NCBI RefSeq assembly: GCF_041197575.1
Contig: NZ_JBDKXB010000021.1
Coordinates: forward strand, 1 to 55,513
DNA length: 55,513 nt
From: Thioalkalicoccus limnaeus
Lineage (GTDB): Bacteria > Pseudomonadota > Gammaproteobacteria > Chromatiales > Chromatiaceae
Direction of reading: 5' to 3'
Shown in pieces: positions 9,758-17,788 of the stretch; the stretch's first letter is position 1, and each line of letters begins with the position of its first letter. Under the pieces are notes generated by a model. That model saw only the letters and a list, made by a program, of their open reading frames with translations. It had not been told where the DNA came from and did not search any database. The position numbers were made by a program, and so were the translations under genes.

Positions 9758-11857
9758 ATGAGGCAAAGCATCCGTATTCTCGTCGCCTTGTTGCTGGCGC
9801 TTCTGCTGGCCGGTGCCAGCTGGGCCCGCCCGCAGGAGGTCGCCCTTTCGGAGCTCTTTCCGAACCAACAGCATGCCCGGACGATACAGGTCATCAACAG
9901 TGTTCTGGAACGCCATCATTACCGGAAATGGGCGCTCAACGAAGAGTTCACCGGCGAGGTCCTGAACAACTATCTGGCGGCGCTGGACGCCAATCGGTCC
10001 TTCTTTCTGGCGCGGGACGTCGAGCGGTTCGAGCGCAATCTGAGGCGACTGACGGAGGAACTCAGGCGCGGCGATGTGGCTGTCGCCTTCGATATCTTCC
10101 GCCTGTACCGAATGCGTGTCGAACACCGTGTCGACCAGGCGTTGGGCTTGATCGGTCAGCCGTTCGATTTCGAGCAGGATGAGTCCTACGAGTTCGATCG
10201 GTCCAAGTCTCCGTGGGTGGTCCGCGACGAGGACCTCGACGATCTTTGGCGGCGGCGCATCAAGAACGATGCCTTGAGCCTGCGCCTGGCGGGCCGTGAC
10301 GATGATGCCATCCGCGAGCAGTTGCGCAAGCGCTACGAAGGCTTGGCGCGGCGCGTCCGCCAGTTCACTCAGGACGACGTCTTCGAGATGTTCGCCAACG
10401 CGCTGGGTCAGGCGCTCGAACCCCATACGAGCTTCATGTCGGCGGCCTCGTCGGAGAACTTCGACATCAGCATGCGTTTGTCGCTCGAGGGCATTGGCGC
10501 GGTGCTGCGCGGAGACAGCGATATGACCGTGGTGCAGCGGACCATACCGGGTGGGCCGGCCGCCGAGTCGGGGCTGATCCAGGCCGGCGATCGGATCGTC
10601 GGTGTCGGTCAGGGAGAGGAGGGTCAGATCGAGGACGTCGTCGGCTGGCGATTGCAGGACGTGGTCGATCGGATCCGCGGCCCGAAAGGGTCGGTCGTGC
10701 GTCTGCAGATCCTGCCGAGGACCCTCGGCGCGGACGGGCCGACGCGCGAGATCAGGCTCGAGCGCAATCAGATTCGCCTCGAGGACCAGGCCGCGAAGGC
10801 GCGGGTCCTCGATCAACTCGAGAACGCCCCGGGTCTGCGTATCGGCGTCATCGAGATCAGCGCCTTTTATCGCGATTTTCGCGCCGAATCGGAGGGGGTG
10901 AAGGATTTTCGCAGTTCCACGCGCGATGTTCGCGGGCTGGTCGAGGATCTGACCCGGCAAGGGATCGACGGACTGGTCATCGATCTGCGCGGAAACGGGG
11001 GTGGATCCCTGACCGAGGCGACAGCCCTGACCGGCCTCTTCATCGACCAGGGCCCCGTGGTCCAGGTCAAGGATTCGGCTGGCCGTATCGAGATCGAGCG
11101 CGATCCGAGCCCCGGTGCCATCTATACGGGGCCGTTGGCGATCCTCGTCGATCGAGACAGCGCATCGGCCTCGGAGATCTTTGCCGGCGCGATTCAGGAT
11201 TATCGACGCGGTCTGGTCATCGGTGAGCCGACCTTCGGCAAGGGTACGGTCCAGACGCTGATCGACCTCAACCGTTATGTTCCCGGCGGAAGCACCGACC
11301 TCGGTCGTCTGCGTCTGACGATGGCGCAGTTTTATCGGGTGAGCGGCGGCAGTACGCAACTCAGGGGCGTGGAACCCGATATCCTGCTGCCGACGGCCGA
11401 GGATATCGACCGGCATGGTGAGCGGGCACTCGACAACGCGCTCCCCTGGACGCGGATCGACGCGGTCGACTTCCCTGGTGCCAGCAAGACCAGTTTGAGG
11501 GAGCTGCGTGAGCGCTCATCCGAACGGGTCGCGCGAGACCCTGGTTTCGAGATGCTGGTAGCCCGAAATCGCACGCTGCGCGAGATCAGCGAGCAACAGC
11601 GGGTCTCGTTGCGCGAGGCCGATCGGCGGGCCGAGACGACTCGTCGCGAGCAGATCCTCGAGGAACAGAAGAACGCCTTCCTGCGACGGCATGGGATGAC
11701 ACCCGTCCCGGCCGATGAGGAGTTTCCGGACGAACGGTTGTTGGAAAAGGAGCTCGAGGTCATCGCCCAGATCCAGCTTGATGAAGCGGCTCGGATCCTG
11801 GCCGATGCCATTCTGCTTCAAGGGACCACCAGGACTCGCTCCGCGATGCGCGATTGA
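9758..11857 (+). CDS. prc: Tail-specific (C-terminal processing) protease
   Basis: Periplasmic S41 protease that processes PBP3 and degrades proteins with nonpolar C-termini. The 699-residue product has a signal peptide (MRQSIRILVALLLALLLAG), an N-terminal Prc domain, a PDZ domain (about residues 240-330, with GIGAVLRGDSD and AAESGLIQAGDRIVGVG) and the protease core. The dyad is Ser470 in DSASASEIF and Lys495 in GEPTFGKGTVQT, 25 residues apart as in the family. The start is set by the signal peptide; frames upstream are non-homologous. The 160 bases before it hold no recognisable element. Confidence 0.95.
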   Translation: MRQSIRILVALLLALLLAGASWARPQEVALSELFPNQQHARTIQVINSVLERHHYRKWALNEEFTGEVLNNYLAALDANRSFFLARDVERFERNLRRLTEELRRGDVAVAFDIFRLYRMRVEHRVDQALGLIGQPFDFEQDESYEFDRSKSPWVVRDEDLDDLWRRRIKNDALSLRLAGRDDDAIREQLRKRYEGLARRVRQFTQDDVFEMFANALGQALEPHTSFMSAASSENFDISMRLSLEGIGAVLRGDSDMTVVQRTIPGGPAAESGLIQAGDRIVGVGQGEEGQIEDVVGWRLQDVVDRIRGPKGSVVRLQILPRTLGADGPTREIRLERNQIRLEDQAAKARVLDQLENAPGLRIGVIEISAFYRDFRAESEGVKDFRSSTRDVRGLVEDLTRQGIDGLVIDLRGNGGGSLTEATALTGLFIDQGPVVQVKDSAGRIEIERDPSPGAIYTGPLAILVDRDSASASEIFAGAIQDYRRGLVIGEPTFGKGTVQTLIDLNRYVPGGSTDLGRLRLTMAQFYRVSGGSTQLRGVEPDILLPTAEDIDRHGERALDNALPWTRIDAVDFPGASKTSLRELRERSSERVARDPGFEMLVARNRTLREISEQQRVSLREADRRAETTRREQILEEQKNAFLRRHGMTPVPADEEFPDERLLEKELEVIAQIQLDEAARILADAILLQGTTRTRSAMRD

Positions 11858-11951
11858 CGCACCTGGCGTATGACCGGCCGTTTTTCGCGTCGCCCGGTGC
11901 GAGGCCCGTTTCCGTGCACCCGTGGGGCCAGCCGATGACGGGTGCTTCCTT

Positions 11952-13538
11952 GTGAGCGATGCTTACGCCGTCTTCCGGCAGCGGTTACGACGCTTGTCGG
12001 CTGTCTCCGATGTGAACCGCCTATTGCGATTCCGAATTGGCCTGGAAAAGGAAGGTCTGCGGGTCGGCCCGGATCGGCGCATCGCGATGAGCCGCCATCC
12101 GGCGGTGCTGGGCTCACCCTTGACCCATCCTTATCTGACGACCGATTTTTCGGAGGCGCTCCTCGAGTTCGTGACGCCTCCGGCGCCGTCTGGTGCCGAG
12201 GCACTGGCGTTCCTAGGGGATCTGCATCGGTTCGTCTACCAGTACCTCGGCGATGAGGTGATTTGGGCGACCAGCATGCCCTGCGTCCTCGACGGAGGCG
12301 AGTCGATCCCGTTGGCGCGTTATGGCTGCTCGAATGCGGCCGAGATGAAGACCGTCTATCGCCGCGGACTCGGCAATCGGTATGGCCGCATCATGCAGGT
12401 CATTGCCGGCGTGCATTTCAATTTCTCCTTGTCCGATGAGTTCTGGCCGGTGTATCAGTCGTTGGAAGGCGATGACGGGGATCCGCGCGCGTTCCGCGAC
12501 GAGTCCTATATGGCGATGATCCGCAATCTGCAACGGGTCGGCTGGCTCGTGCCGTACCTGTTCGGTGCGTCGCCGGCGGTCTCCAACAGTTTCATCGAGG
12601 GACGCCGGACGGCCTTGATCCCGTTCGACGGGCAGACCGCTTACGAGCCATTCGCGACCTCGCTGCGGATGGGGGATATCGGTTACCAGAACCGGCAGGA
12701 GGAGGGCACCGGGATGAAGGCTAGTTACGACAGTCTGGATGCCTACACCCGGAGCCTGACCTGGGCGATCGAGACACCTTGTCCGCATTACGAGCATATC
12801 GGCGTCAAGATCGGTGACCGTTACGAGCAGCTCAACGACCACGTGCTGCAGATCGAAAACGAATACTACAGTACGGTTCGGCCCAAGCAGATCACCGAGT
12901 GGATGGAACGCCCGACCTGGGCGCTGCGGCGACGTGGGATCGCCTATGTCGAGCTGCGTTCGTTGGATGTCTGCGCCGGCGAGCCACTTGGCGTCGGCGA
13001 GGAGCAGATCGATTTCTTGCGGGTCTTGGTGCTCCTCTGTCTGCTTCAGGAGAGTCCGCGGATCAAACCGCGGGAACGCCGTGCGATCGATGAGAATCAG
13101 GTGCGCACCGCTCATCGAGGCAGGGACCCGGCCTTGTGTCTGGATCGCGATGCGGAGCTCGTGCCTTTGCGCATGTGGGCGACCGAGTTGCTGGAGGTGA
13201 TGCGCCCAATCGCTGAGCTGCTCGACGGCGGGGACGAGGGGCCATGCCAACGCAGCCTCGCGCGCCAGCGCGACAAGGTCGCGGATCCGGATCGCACGCC
13301 ATCGGCCAAGATGCTTGCCGAGATGCGGGACCGCCATGAGTCCTTCAGCGATTTCGCTTACCGGATGAGCACGGAACACCGTGACTGGTTCCGCTCTCGG
13401 GCCTTGTCGCCGGAACGTTTGGCACTGTTCGAACGACTTGCCGCCGAATCCTTGGCCCGCCAGGCCGAGATCGAAGCCGCGGACGATGAGACCTTCGATC
13501 GTTTCCTCGAACGCTATAACCATGCCGAGTACCATTGA
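11952..13538 (+). CDS. gshA: Glutamate-cysteine ligase (GshA type 1)
   Basis: First enzyme of glutathione synthesis, joining glutamate and cysteine with ATP. It matches the E. coli type throughout: RFRIGLEKEGLRV, LGSPLTHPYLTTDFSEALLE, ATSMPC, YGCSN, NRYGRIMQVIAGVHFNFS, VPYLFGASPAVSNSF and VLQIENEYYSTVRPK. Length is 528 residues with a GTG start at 11952; another GTG at 11922 is in frame and neither has a clear ribosome-binding site. The 3' end overlaps the first V-ATPase gene by 17 bases, an unusual linkage. Confidence 0.94.
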   Translation: MSDAYAVFRQRLRRLSAVSDVNRLLRFRIGLEKEGLRVGPDRRIAMSRHPAVLGSPLTHPYLTTDFSEALLEFVTPPAPSGAEALAFLGDLHRFVYQYLGDEVIWATSMPCVLDGGESIPLARYGCSNAAEMKTVYRRGLGNRYGRIMQVIAGVHFNFSLSDEFWPVYQSLEGDDGDPRAFRDESYMAMIRNLQRVGWLVPYLFGASPAVSNSFIEGRRTALIPFDGQTAYEPFATSLRMGDIGYQNRQEEGTGMKASYDSLDAYTRSLTWAIETPCPHYEHIGVKIGDRYEQLNDHVLQIENEYYSTVRPKQITEWMERPTWALRRRGIAYVELRSLDVCAGEPLGVGEEQIDFLRVLVLLCLLQESPRIKPRERRAIDENQVRTAHRGRDPALCLDRDAELVPLRMWATELLEVMRPIAELLDGGDEGPCQRSLARQRDKVADPDRTPSAKMLAEMRDRHESFSDFAYRMSTEHRDWFRSRALSPERLALFERLAAESLARQAEIEAADDETFDRFLERYNHAEYH

Positions 13539-13863
13539 TCAAGTCGACACCCGGGCCGTCGATCACGCGATCAATCGTGTGCTGGCCGCCGAAGAGGCCG
13601 GGCGAGCGGCCCTGAAGCAATGCACGGAGCAGGCCGCTGCGCTGGTCGCGGCAGCCGAGGCCCAGGCGGATCGGATCAGTCGGCGAACCGAACGACGTAT
13701 TCAAACGGCGCACGCGATCGCCGATCGCCACCTCGAGCGAGTGCTGCTCGGCTTGGCCAAGACGGCCGCCGAGGAGGATCCGCACGACCTCCTGCCTCCG
13801 ATCGGGGAGATCGACCGCGCGATCGAGCGTCTGATCGACGAGATGATCGGTCCGCCGGCGTGA
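13522..13863 (+). CDS. V-type ATPase small coiled-coil subunit (G/H-like)
   Basis: The 113-residue protein is mostly a charged Ala/Arg/Glu helix (DHAINRVLAAEEAGRAALK, then repeated AAEAQADR-type heptads), the look of the G/H peripheral-stalk subunit that pairs with subunit E in V/A-type ATPases. Position supports this: it opens the V-ATPase operon, starts inside the end of gshA and overlaps the next gene by GTGA. The sequence alone is low in information, so the subunit name is an inference from position and coiled-coil character. Confidence 0.65.
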   Translation: MPSTIDQVDTRAVDHAINRVLAAEEAGRAALKQCTEQAAALVAAAEAQADRISRRTERRIQTAHAIADRHLERVLLGLAKTAAEEDPHDLLPPIGEIDRAIERLIDEMIGPPA

Positions 13864-14618
13864 TCGCCGCACACCGCTACGCCTACGCTCAGGCCCGCCT
13901 TCAGGCCGCTCTGGCGGCCTTGCCCGATGAATCGACCTGGCAGCGGCTGGCGGCCAACCGAACTCTCGCTGCGTATCTCGAGGAGGCGCGCACCCTGCCT
14001 TGCGGTCCCTGGGTCCGCGGGTTCTCGGGCCACAACGGCCCGCACGAACTCGAACCGGGCTTGCGGGTCCTGTATCGCGATACGGTCGATGCGGTCGCGG
14101 CCTGGATGCCGCCGTCGTGGCGCGAGGCGGTAATCTGGACTCGCTGGTGGCCCTGCCTGCCGATGATCGCGCACTGGATGCATCGGGGCGAGGCGCCGAT
14201 CTGGGTGCAACAGGATTACCTGCTGCGGCCGCTGCTCAACGAGCAGGGGCGTCTCACCTCGGCTGGCCTGATGCGTGCGGGGCCCGCGCCCCTGGTGACT
14301 GACGAGGAGGAGGACCTCCTAGCGGTTTGGGCGCGTATCTGGCGGGAATCCTGGCCGCGTACCAGTCGCGACGAGCGCGTGGCGCTGGAAACGCTGACCC
14401 GGCTGATCCTTCGGTATGGGACGGCCGTTCCGGGAGGCGACCGGGCCGACTCTGGCGCCGGGCGGTCGCGGCTGCGCGGGCGGCTGCATCGGTTCTTTCA
14501 CCGTTCTCTGCTCCAGCCAGCGAGCGCCTTCACCTTTCTCGCGATCGTCGGCCTGGATTTGGAGCGGCTGCGCGGCGAGCTGGTGACGCGCGCGCTGTTC
14601 GCCGCGGAGGCCGTCTAA
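13860..14618 (+). CDS. Divergent V-type ATPase subunit C (AC39-like)
   Basis: The 252-residue protein starts YAYAQARLQAAL, resembling the start of subunit C (V0 d/AC39), the funnel that joins the central stalk to the c-ring. The C-terminal part ends FLAIVGLDLERLRGELVTRA, like the closing segment of AC39 proteins that names a contact with the rotor. It is shorter than the usual 320 or so residues and Trp-rich in the middle. The operon has no other candidate for this subunit. Start GTG overlaps the previous stop; the stop overlaps the subunit I start (TAATG). Confidence 0.6.
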   Translation: MIAAHRYAYAQARLQAALAALPDESTWQRLAANRTLAAYLEEARTLPCGPWVRGFSGHNGPHELEPGLRVLYRDTVDAVAAWMPPSWREAVIWTRWWPCLPMIAHWMHRGEAPIWVQQDYLLRPLLNEQGRLTSAGLMRAGPAPLVTDEEEDLLAVWARIWRESWPRTSRDERVALETLTRLILRYGTAVPGGDRADSGAGRSRLRGRLHRFFHRSLLQPASAFTFLAIVGLDLERLRGELVTRALFAAEAV

Positions 14619-16465
14619 TGCTATCGCCGGTGCCGGCGCGTTGGTTCGAGGTCTTGTGCAGTCGTGGCGAGGCTGTACACACATCGGCGGTATTGGCTGC
14701 AACCGGCGCCGTCGAGATCGAGGTGCGCCCAAACCTGGTGACCGATGTCCTGTTGCGCGAGCTCGCAACCGGCCTGGCCGACTTCGAGCAGCGGCAGACC
14801 CGGTATGGGCGCTATTGGGCGCGCGGCAACTTGCGCCCAGCACCGATGACGGGTGCTCCCGAGGTGGTATTGGCGCGCGCCCTCGATCGGCTGAGCGCGT
14901 GGCAGCGCGACGCCGATCGCCTGATCGATGCGCTACAGGCTTGCGAGGAGGAATCCACGAGGCTCAAGTGGCTCGGCGAGGTCGTGGCCCGTCTGATCGG
15001 CGGGTCCTTGGATTTCGATCTGGTCGCACGGTCCGGCCCGGTGCTCGGCACCTTCTGCGTTCTTCTGCCAAGTGACGCCGAGCCTCGGTTTCCCGATTGG
15101 GTGATCGCCCGCGGCGTCTCTTGGGAGGGGCACCAGTGTTTCCTGATCGTCGGGCCTGCCGAACGCCTCGAGGACGTCAAGGTGCCGCTGCGCGCCCGCA
15201 AGGGACGCATCATCGAGCGGCCGGCGTGGTTGTGCGGCCGGGCCGACGAGGCCCATGCCGCGATCCTCGCGCGCCGCCGCCAACTGTCGACGCGCATCGT
15301 GCACCTGTATGCCGAGCTCGATAGCCTCTACGAAGACCATCGGCTCGGCGATGTACTGGCCCAATTGGTCTGGTTGGCCTGGTTCGCCCGGCAGGTCGGC
15401 GGGCTCGAACGGGCTAGCGATCACCTGGTCTGGATCACCGGCTGGAGCAACGACCTGACGGGGAGATCCTTGGCCGCGGCGCTCGAAGGAACCGAGAGTC
15501 GCGCGCTGCTGCGTTTCCGGCCGCCTCCGCCGGGAATCGAACCGCCGCAGATCCTCGACAACCCGCGTTGGATGCGGCCCTTCGAACTGTTTGCCCGGGC
15601 CTTTGGTGTGCCGGGGGCCGACGAGGCGGATCCGACGCCAGTCCTCGCGCTCGTGGTACCGCTGATCTTCGGTTACATGTTCGGCGATCTCGGGCAAGGG
15701 CTGGTGCTGGCCGCCGCCGGCTGGTGGCTGCGCGATCGGTTCGAACCGGCCCGCCTTTTGATGTACTGCGGCCTGTCGGCGATGGCCTTCGGCCTCGTCT
15801 TCGGCAGCCTGTTCGGCCGCGAGGATCTGATTCCCGCGCTGTGGCTCCACCCGCTCGACGCACCGCTAGTGGTAATTTTGGTCCCGCTGATCTTCGCCGT
15901 CGGCCTGCTGGTCGTAGGCCAGATGCTGGCCGCCGTGGGCGCGCGACAGCGCGGCGATCTGGCTTCTTGGTGGCGCGTCGATGCCGGTTTCCTCCTGTTC
16001 TATCTGGGGCTGCTGGGCTGGCTTGCCGATCCGGCCGCGGCCTGGCTCGCCGCGCTCGGGCTGGCCTGGTATCTGATCGGCGCCATCGTCACCTCCGATC
16101 GGTGGCTGGGGGTCCTGGCAGCTGTTGGGCGCTTGCTTGAGAACGGCCTGCAGATCCTCGTCAATACGCTGTCGTTCGCGCGGGTCGGGGCCTTTGCGCT
16201 GGCCCACGCGGCGCTGTCGTTGGCCGTCGTGACCATGGCCGACGCTGCGCCGCTACTTTGGAGTATGCTGATCCTGATCCTCGGCAACCTGGTCATCATC
16301 GCCCTCGAGGGGTTGGTTGTCTCGATTCAGACGACGCGCCTGATGCTGTTCGAGTTCTTCAACCGTTTCCTGCGGGGGACCGGGCGGGTCTTCCGGCCCT
16401 TGCCGCCGCCGTTGGCGGGTGTGGTTCGAGCAGGTCCCGGCGCGTCACCCACGCCGACAGGCTGA
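14618..16465 (+). CDS. V-type ATPase subunit I (V0 a homologue)
   Basis: Membrane stator subunit that forms the ion half-channels next to the c-ring. Residues 1 to about 330 are a soluble, partly coiled-coil domain; the rest is membrane-embedded with about seven or eight helices (PLIFGYMFGDLGQGLVL, LVVILVPLIFAVGLLVVG and others). The essential arginine is visible as Arg522 in LSFARVGAFALAHAALS, matching yeast Vph1 Arg735 in its LRLWALSLAHAQLS segment. Length 615. ATG at 14618 shares a base with the previous stop. Confidence 0.9.
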   Translation: MLSPVPARWFEVLCSRGEAVHTSAVLAATGAVEIEVRPNLVTDVLLRELATGLADFEQRQTRYGRYWARGNLRPAPMTGAPEVVLARALDRLSAWQRDADRLIDALQACEEESTRLKWLGEVVARLIGGSLDFDLVARSGPVLGTFCVLLPSDAEPRFPDWVIARGVSWEGHQCFLIVGPAERLEDVKVPLRARKGRIIERPAWLCGRADEAHAAILARRRQLSTRIVHLYAELDSLYEDHRLGDVLAQLVWLAWFARQVGGLERASDHLVWITGWSNDLTGRSLAAALEGTESRALLRFRPPPPGIEPPQILDNPRWMRPFELFARAFGVPGADEADPTPVLALVVPLIFGYMFGDLGQGLVLAAAGWWLRDRFEPARLLMYCGLSAMAFGLVFGSLFGREDLIPALWLHPLDAPLVVILVPLIFAVGLLVVGQMLAAVGARQRGDLASWWRVDAGFLLFYLGLLGWLADPAAAWLAALGLAWYLIGAIVTSDRWLGVLAAVGRLLENGLQILVNTLSFARVGAFALAHAALSLAVVTMADAAPLLWSMLILILGNLVIIALEGLVVSIQTTRLMLFEFFNRFLRGTGRVFRPLPPPLAGVVRAGPGASPTPTG

Positions 16466-16477
16466 ACGGAGACTGTG

Positions 16478-16840
16478 ATGTCACGACAAGCTTCATCGAT
16501 CCTCTGGGTGCTCCTGGGTTTGACCCTGGTGACCGGGCTCGCGACGCTGGTCCTCTGGTATGCGCCGACCGTCGTGGCCGAGGATGCCGCCGTTGGGCTG
16601 GCTGCCACCGCGGTCGATCCTGGCGTGCTTCGCTGGGGCTTCATCGCCGCCGCGTTGGCGACCGGGCTGGCCGCACTGGGCGCCGCGTATGCGGTGGCCG
16701 TGATCGGCGCGGCGGCGGTCGGCGCGCTGACCGAGAAGCCGGAACTCTTCGGGCGGGTCATCATCCTGGTCGGGTTGGCGGAGGGAATCGCGATCTACGG
16801 GGTCATCGTTTCGGTCCTGATCCTCAATCGGCTCGGCTGA
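16478..16840 (+). CDS. V-type ATPase subunit K (c-ring)
   Basis: Rotor ring proteolipid. The 120-residue product has one c-type hairpin: helix 1 at residues 52-82 and helix 2 at 93-116, with the ion-carrying Glu102 in VGLAEGIAIYG. An additional hydrophobic segment at residues 8-27 precedes it (signal peptide or extra membrane helix). No glutamine of the Na+-binding motif is seen in helix 1, so proton transport is the simpler reading. An in-frame GTG at 16475 is the alternative start; the ATG at 16478 has ACGGAGAC just upstream. Confidence 0.88.
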   Translation: MSRQASSILWVLLGLTLVTGLATLVLWYAPTVVAEDAAVGLAATAVDPGVLRWGFIAAALATGLAALGAAYAVAVIGAAAVGALTEKPELFGRVIILVGLAEGIAIYGVIVSVLILNRLG

Positions 16841-16841
16841 C

Positions 16842-17135
16842 ATGGCCCGGTTCGCCTTTCTCGGGGACGAGGTGAGCGCGGCCGGATTCCGCTTGACCGG
16901 CGTTGCGACCCATGTCCCGCGCCCGGACGAGATCCCGGCCCTGGTGCGGCGACTTGGCGAGGAGGTCGAGGTGATCCTGCTGACCGCCGAGGTCGCCGCG
17001 CAGCTGCCGAAGGGTTGGCTGGACGAGACCCACGCCGCCGATTGGCCGCTGGTGTGCGTGATGCCGGATATCCGCGGTCACCAGGAACCGCCGGACTTCG
17101 CCGGCCCGATTCGCGGGCAGTTGGGGATCGGCTGA
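16842..17135 (+). CDS. V-type ATPase subunit F
   Basis: Central-stalk subunit of 97 residues. It begins ARFAFLGDEVSAAGFRLTGV, the family's signature start, followed by an alternating alpha/beta domain with VEVILLTAEVA and WPLVCVMPD. It binds subunit D in the rotating stalk. It begins one base after the subunit K stop and its own stop overlaps the subunit E start (TGATG). Confidence 0.85.
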   Translation: MARFAFLGDEVSAAGFRLTGVATHVPRPDEIPALVRRLGEEVEVILLTAEVAAQLPKGWLDETHAADWPLVCVMPDIRGHQEPPDFAGPIRGQLGIG

Positions 17136-17788
17136 TGCGCATCGAGGAACGCGAACAGGGTTTGATCAACCTGGTCACGGCCTATCGGGACCAGTCCTGT
17201 CGTCGGCTCTTGGACGAGGCGCAAGGCGAGGCGCGGGACCTGATCCGGCGGACCTATGGTCGCGAACGTGCCCACCTGCATGCGCAGATCGTCGCCGAGC
17301 GCCAGCGTGCGCGGAGCCGGATCGAGGCCGCGTTGGCGGATCGTGATACCCGCGAGCGGCGCCGCGGCGAACGCGCGACGGCGCGGCTGCTGGAGGCTGC
17401 TTGGCCGCGGTTGCAGACCGCACTCGTCGCGCGCTGGCAATCGCCGGGCGGACGACGCCAGTGGGCCGAACGGGCGCTGGAGCTGGCTCGACAGAGCTTC
17501 CCAGCGGGTGACCGCGACGGACGCTGGATGATCCAGCATGCGCCGGAATGGGTCGACGACGAGCGTCGCGAGCTGATCGTCGCGATGGCCCTCGGCTTGA
17601 GCTACCAGCCGCGTTGCTACAGCGATGGTCAGATGGTTGCCGGGTTGAAGATCACGGGACAGGGCGCGGTCCTGGATGCGAGCCTCGCCGGCTTGCTGCA
17701 GGATCGTCGACGCTTGGAGGCTCGCCTGCTCGCGCTGCTGGCGGCCGACAGCGGCGCACCGCCGGTTGCCAAACGGACGACGCGATGA
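17135..17788 (+). CDS. V-type ATPase subunit E
   Basis: Peripheral-stalk subunit of 217 residues. The N-terminal 100 residues are a charged helix (LLDEAQGEARDLIRR, ERQRARSRIEAALADRDTRE), and the C-terminal globular part ends with VAGLKITGQGAVLDASLAGLL, a typical subunit E ending where the strand-turn motif carries Gly residues. It would pair with the G/H-like protein at 13522. ATGA overlap with subunit A. Confidence 0.85.
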   Translation: MRIEEREQGLINLVTAYRDQSCRRLLDEAQGEARDLIRRTYGRERAHLHAQIVAERQRARSRIEAALADRDTRERRRGERATARLLEAAWPRLQTALVARWQSPGGRRQWAERALELARQSFPAGDRDGRWMIQHAPEWVDDERRELIVAMALGLSYQPRCYSDGQMVAGLKITGQGAVLDASLAGLLQDRRRLEARLLALLAADSGAPPVAKRTTR

